Below, one piece after another: positions 29,600 to 30,000 of a stretch of 30,000 nt of DNA (position 1 is the first letter of the stretch; each line of letters starts with the position of its first letter). Below the pieces are notes generated by a model. The model was not told the DNA's origin and did no database searches. It saw only the letters and a list, made by a program, of their open reading frames with translations. The position numbers were made by a program, and so were the translations under genes. Origin of the DNA: Tubiluchus corallicola (taxonomy: Eukaryota; Priapulida; Priapulimorpha; Priapulimorphida; Tubiluchidae); contig JAQGDQ010001253.1 of assembly GCA_030141605.1 (NCBI GenBank), positions 1-30,000 on the forward strand, given 5' to 3'.

Positions 29600-30000
29600 T
29601 CATTACCAATCAGTTTGTCAACATGTAATTTTCATGTCCCAAATCCATGTTAGTTTATTCTGCAAAAATACAAATTTTCTGTAGTCTACAATTACTACAT
29701 CTACAAAACTACTGAAATAAGTGCTAGAAAATAAGTGCTACAGATCACTACGTTACACTAAAAAGCTAAAATGCATACATACATTGTTGGTCCAATATTG
29801 AGTCGAGAAAAAGCCAGAATGTCAGTAAAAGGTAGAAGCATAATTATAAGTCAAATTTTAAATGTAACAGAGACGTGTGTACATAACAAAGTTCAGCTAT
29901 ACAATGTCAGAGTAGGAAAAGTAGTCTAGCTTGTTGAACTACAGTCTAATATATTGTGGCTTCTGATTCATATACTACTATGAGAAGGGGTAATGAACCA
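29600..30000. other. AT-rich end of the window
   Basis: A short duplication GTGCTAGAAAATAAGTGCTA at 29721 is the only structure noted. No gene is recognised. Confidence 0.4.

Overview
The window reads as nuclear DNA of a metazoan, most likely an invertebrate. It is AT-rich and carries many micro- and minisatellites, decayed non-LTR and Penelope-like retroelement fragments, TTAA-flanked MITEs and one isolated CpG-rich stretch with a good splice donor. There is no operon, ribosome-binding-site or dense-gene pattern. I cannot name the phylum. No complete protein-coding gene is visible. Almost every long open frame lies in a tandem repeat whose unit has no stop codon, so I do not call those as genes.

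Layout. 1-1.3 kb: AT/CA microsatellites with a 262-bp tandem duplication. 1.9-2.4 kb: broken 3' end of a Penelope-like element. 2.5-3.2 kb: (AAT)n and eight 46-bp repeats. 3.5-3.7 kb: a 46-codon small ORF of unknown status. 4.0-5.5 kb: a 27-bp minisatellite of about 54 units. 5.8-6.7 kb: (CAT)n and CAA/CGA/CAG arrays. 8.0-8.45 kb: a 72-bp satellite. 8.76-9.1 kb: a second copy of the Penelope-like 3' region, flanked by its own inverted end. 9.4-10.8 kb: dispersed repeat pieces and a TATA-box candidate. 10.96-11.3 kb: a GC-rich insert. 12.65-13.12 and 14.43-14.90 kb: two near-full copies, in opposite orientation, of a MITE ending in TTAACCCTTTCA; a deletion copy lies at 24.64-24.84 kb. 15.27-16.69 kb: a 1.4-kb (TGTAG)n array. 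17.36-17.81 kb: (GGTA)n with a (GGGA)7 block. 19.03-20.3 kb: a LINE 3' end that runs into a 600-bp hexanucleotide array. 22.93-23.12 kb: a hairpin repeat. 23.75-24.06 kb: (GGAAT)n/(AGAAT)n. 24.96-25.27 kb: (CAGTTA)n next to a LINE-like tail. 25.5-26.45 kb: the CpG-rich candidate promoter and first exon (minus strand). 26.48-27.46 and 28.12-28.56 kb: two minus-strand LINE reverse-transcriptase C-terminal fragments. 28.60-29.48 kb: an inverted repeat with ~374-bp arms around a 129-bp spacer that holds a perfect 17-bp hairpin.

How the parts relate. Two themes recur. First, decayed LINE 3' tails (short hairpin, then AATAAA-like signal, then simple repeat) sit at the edge of large microsatellites, suggesting that the tails seeded the arrays. 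Second, a small hairpin followed directly by GAAAC/GAAAT occurs in five places, inside the Penelope-like 3' regions and the large inverted repeat, suggesting a shared functional RNA or DNA element. The only candidate for a host gene is the CpG-rich segment at 25.5-26.4 kb; the rest looks like intergenic or long-intron sequence.
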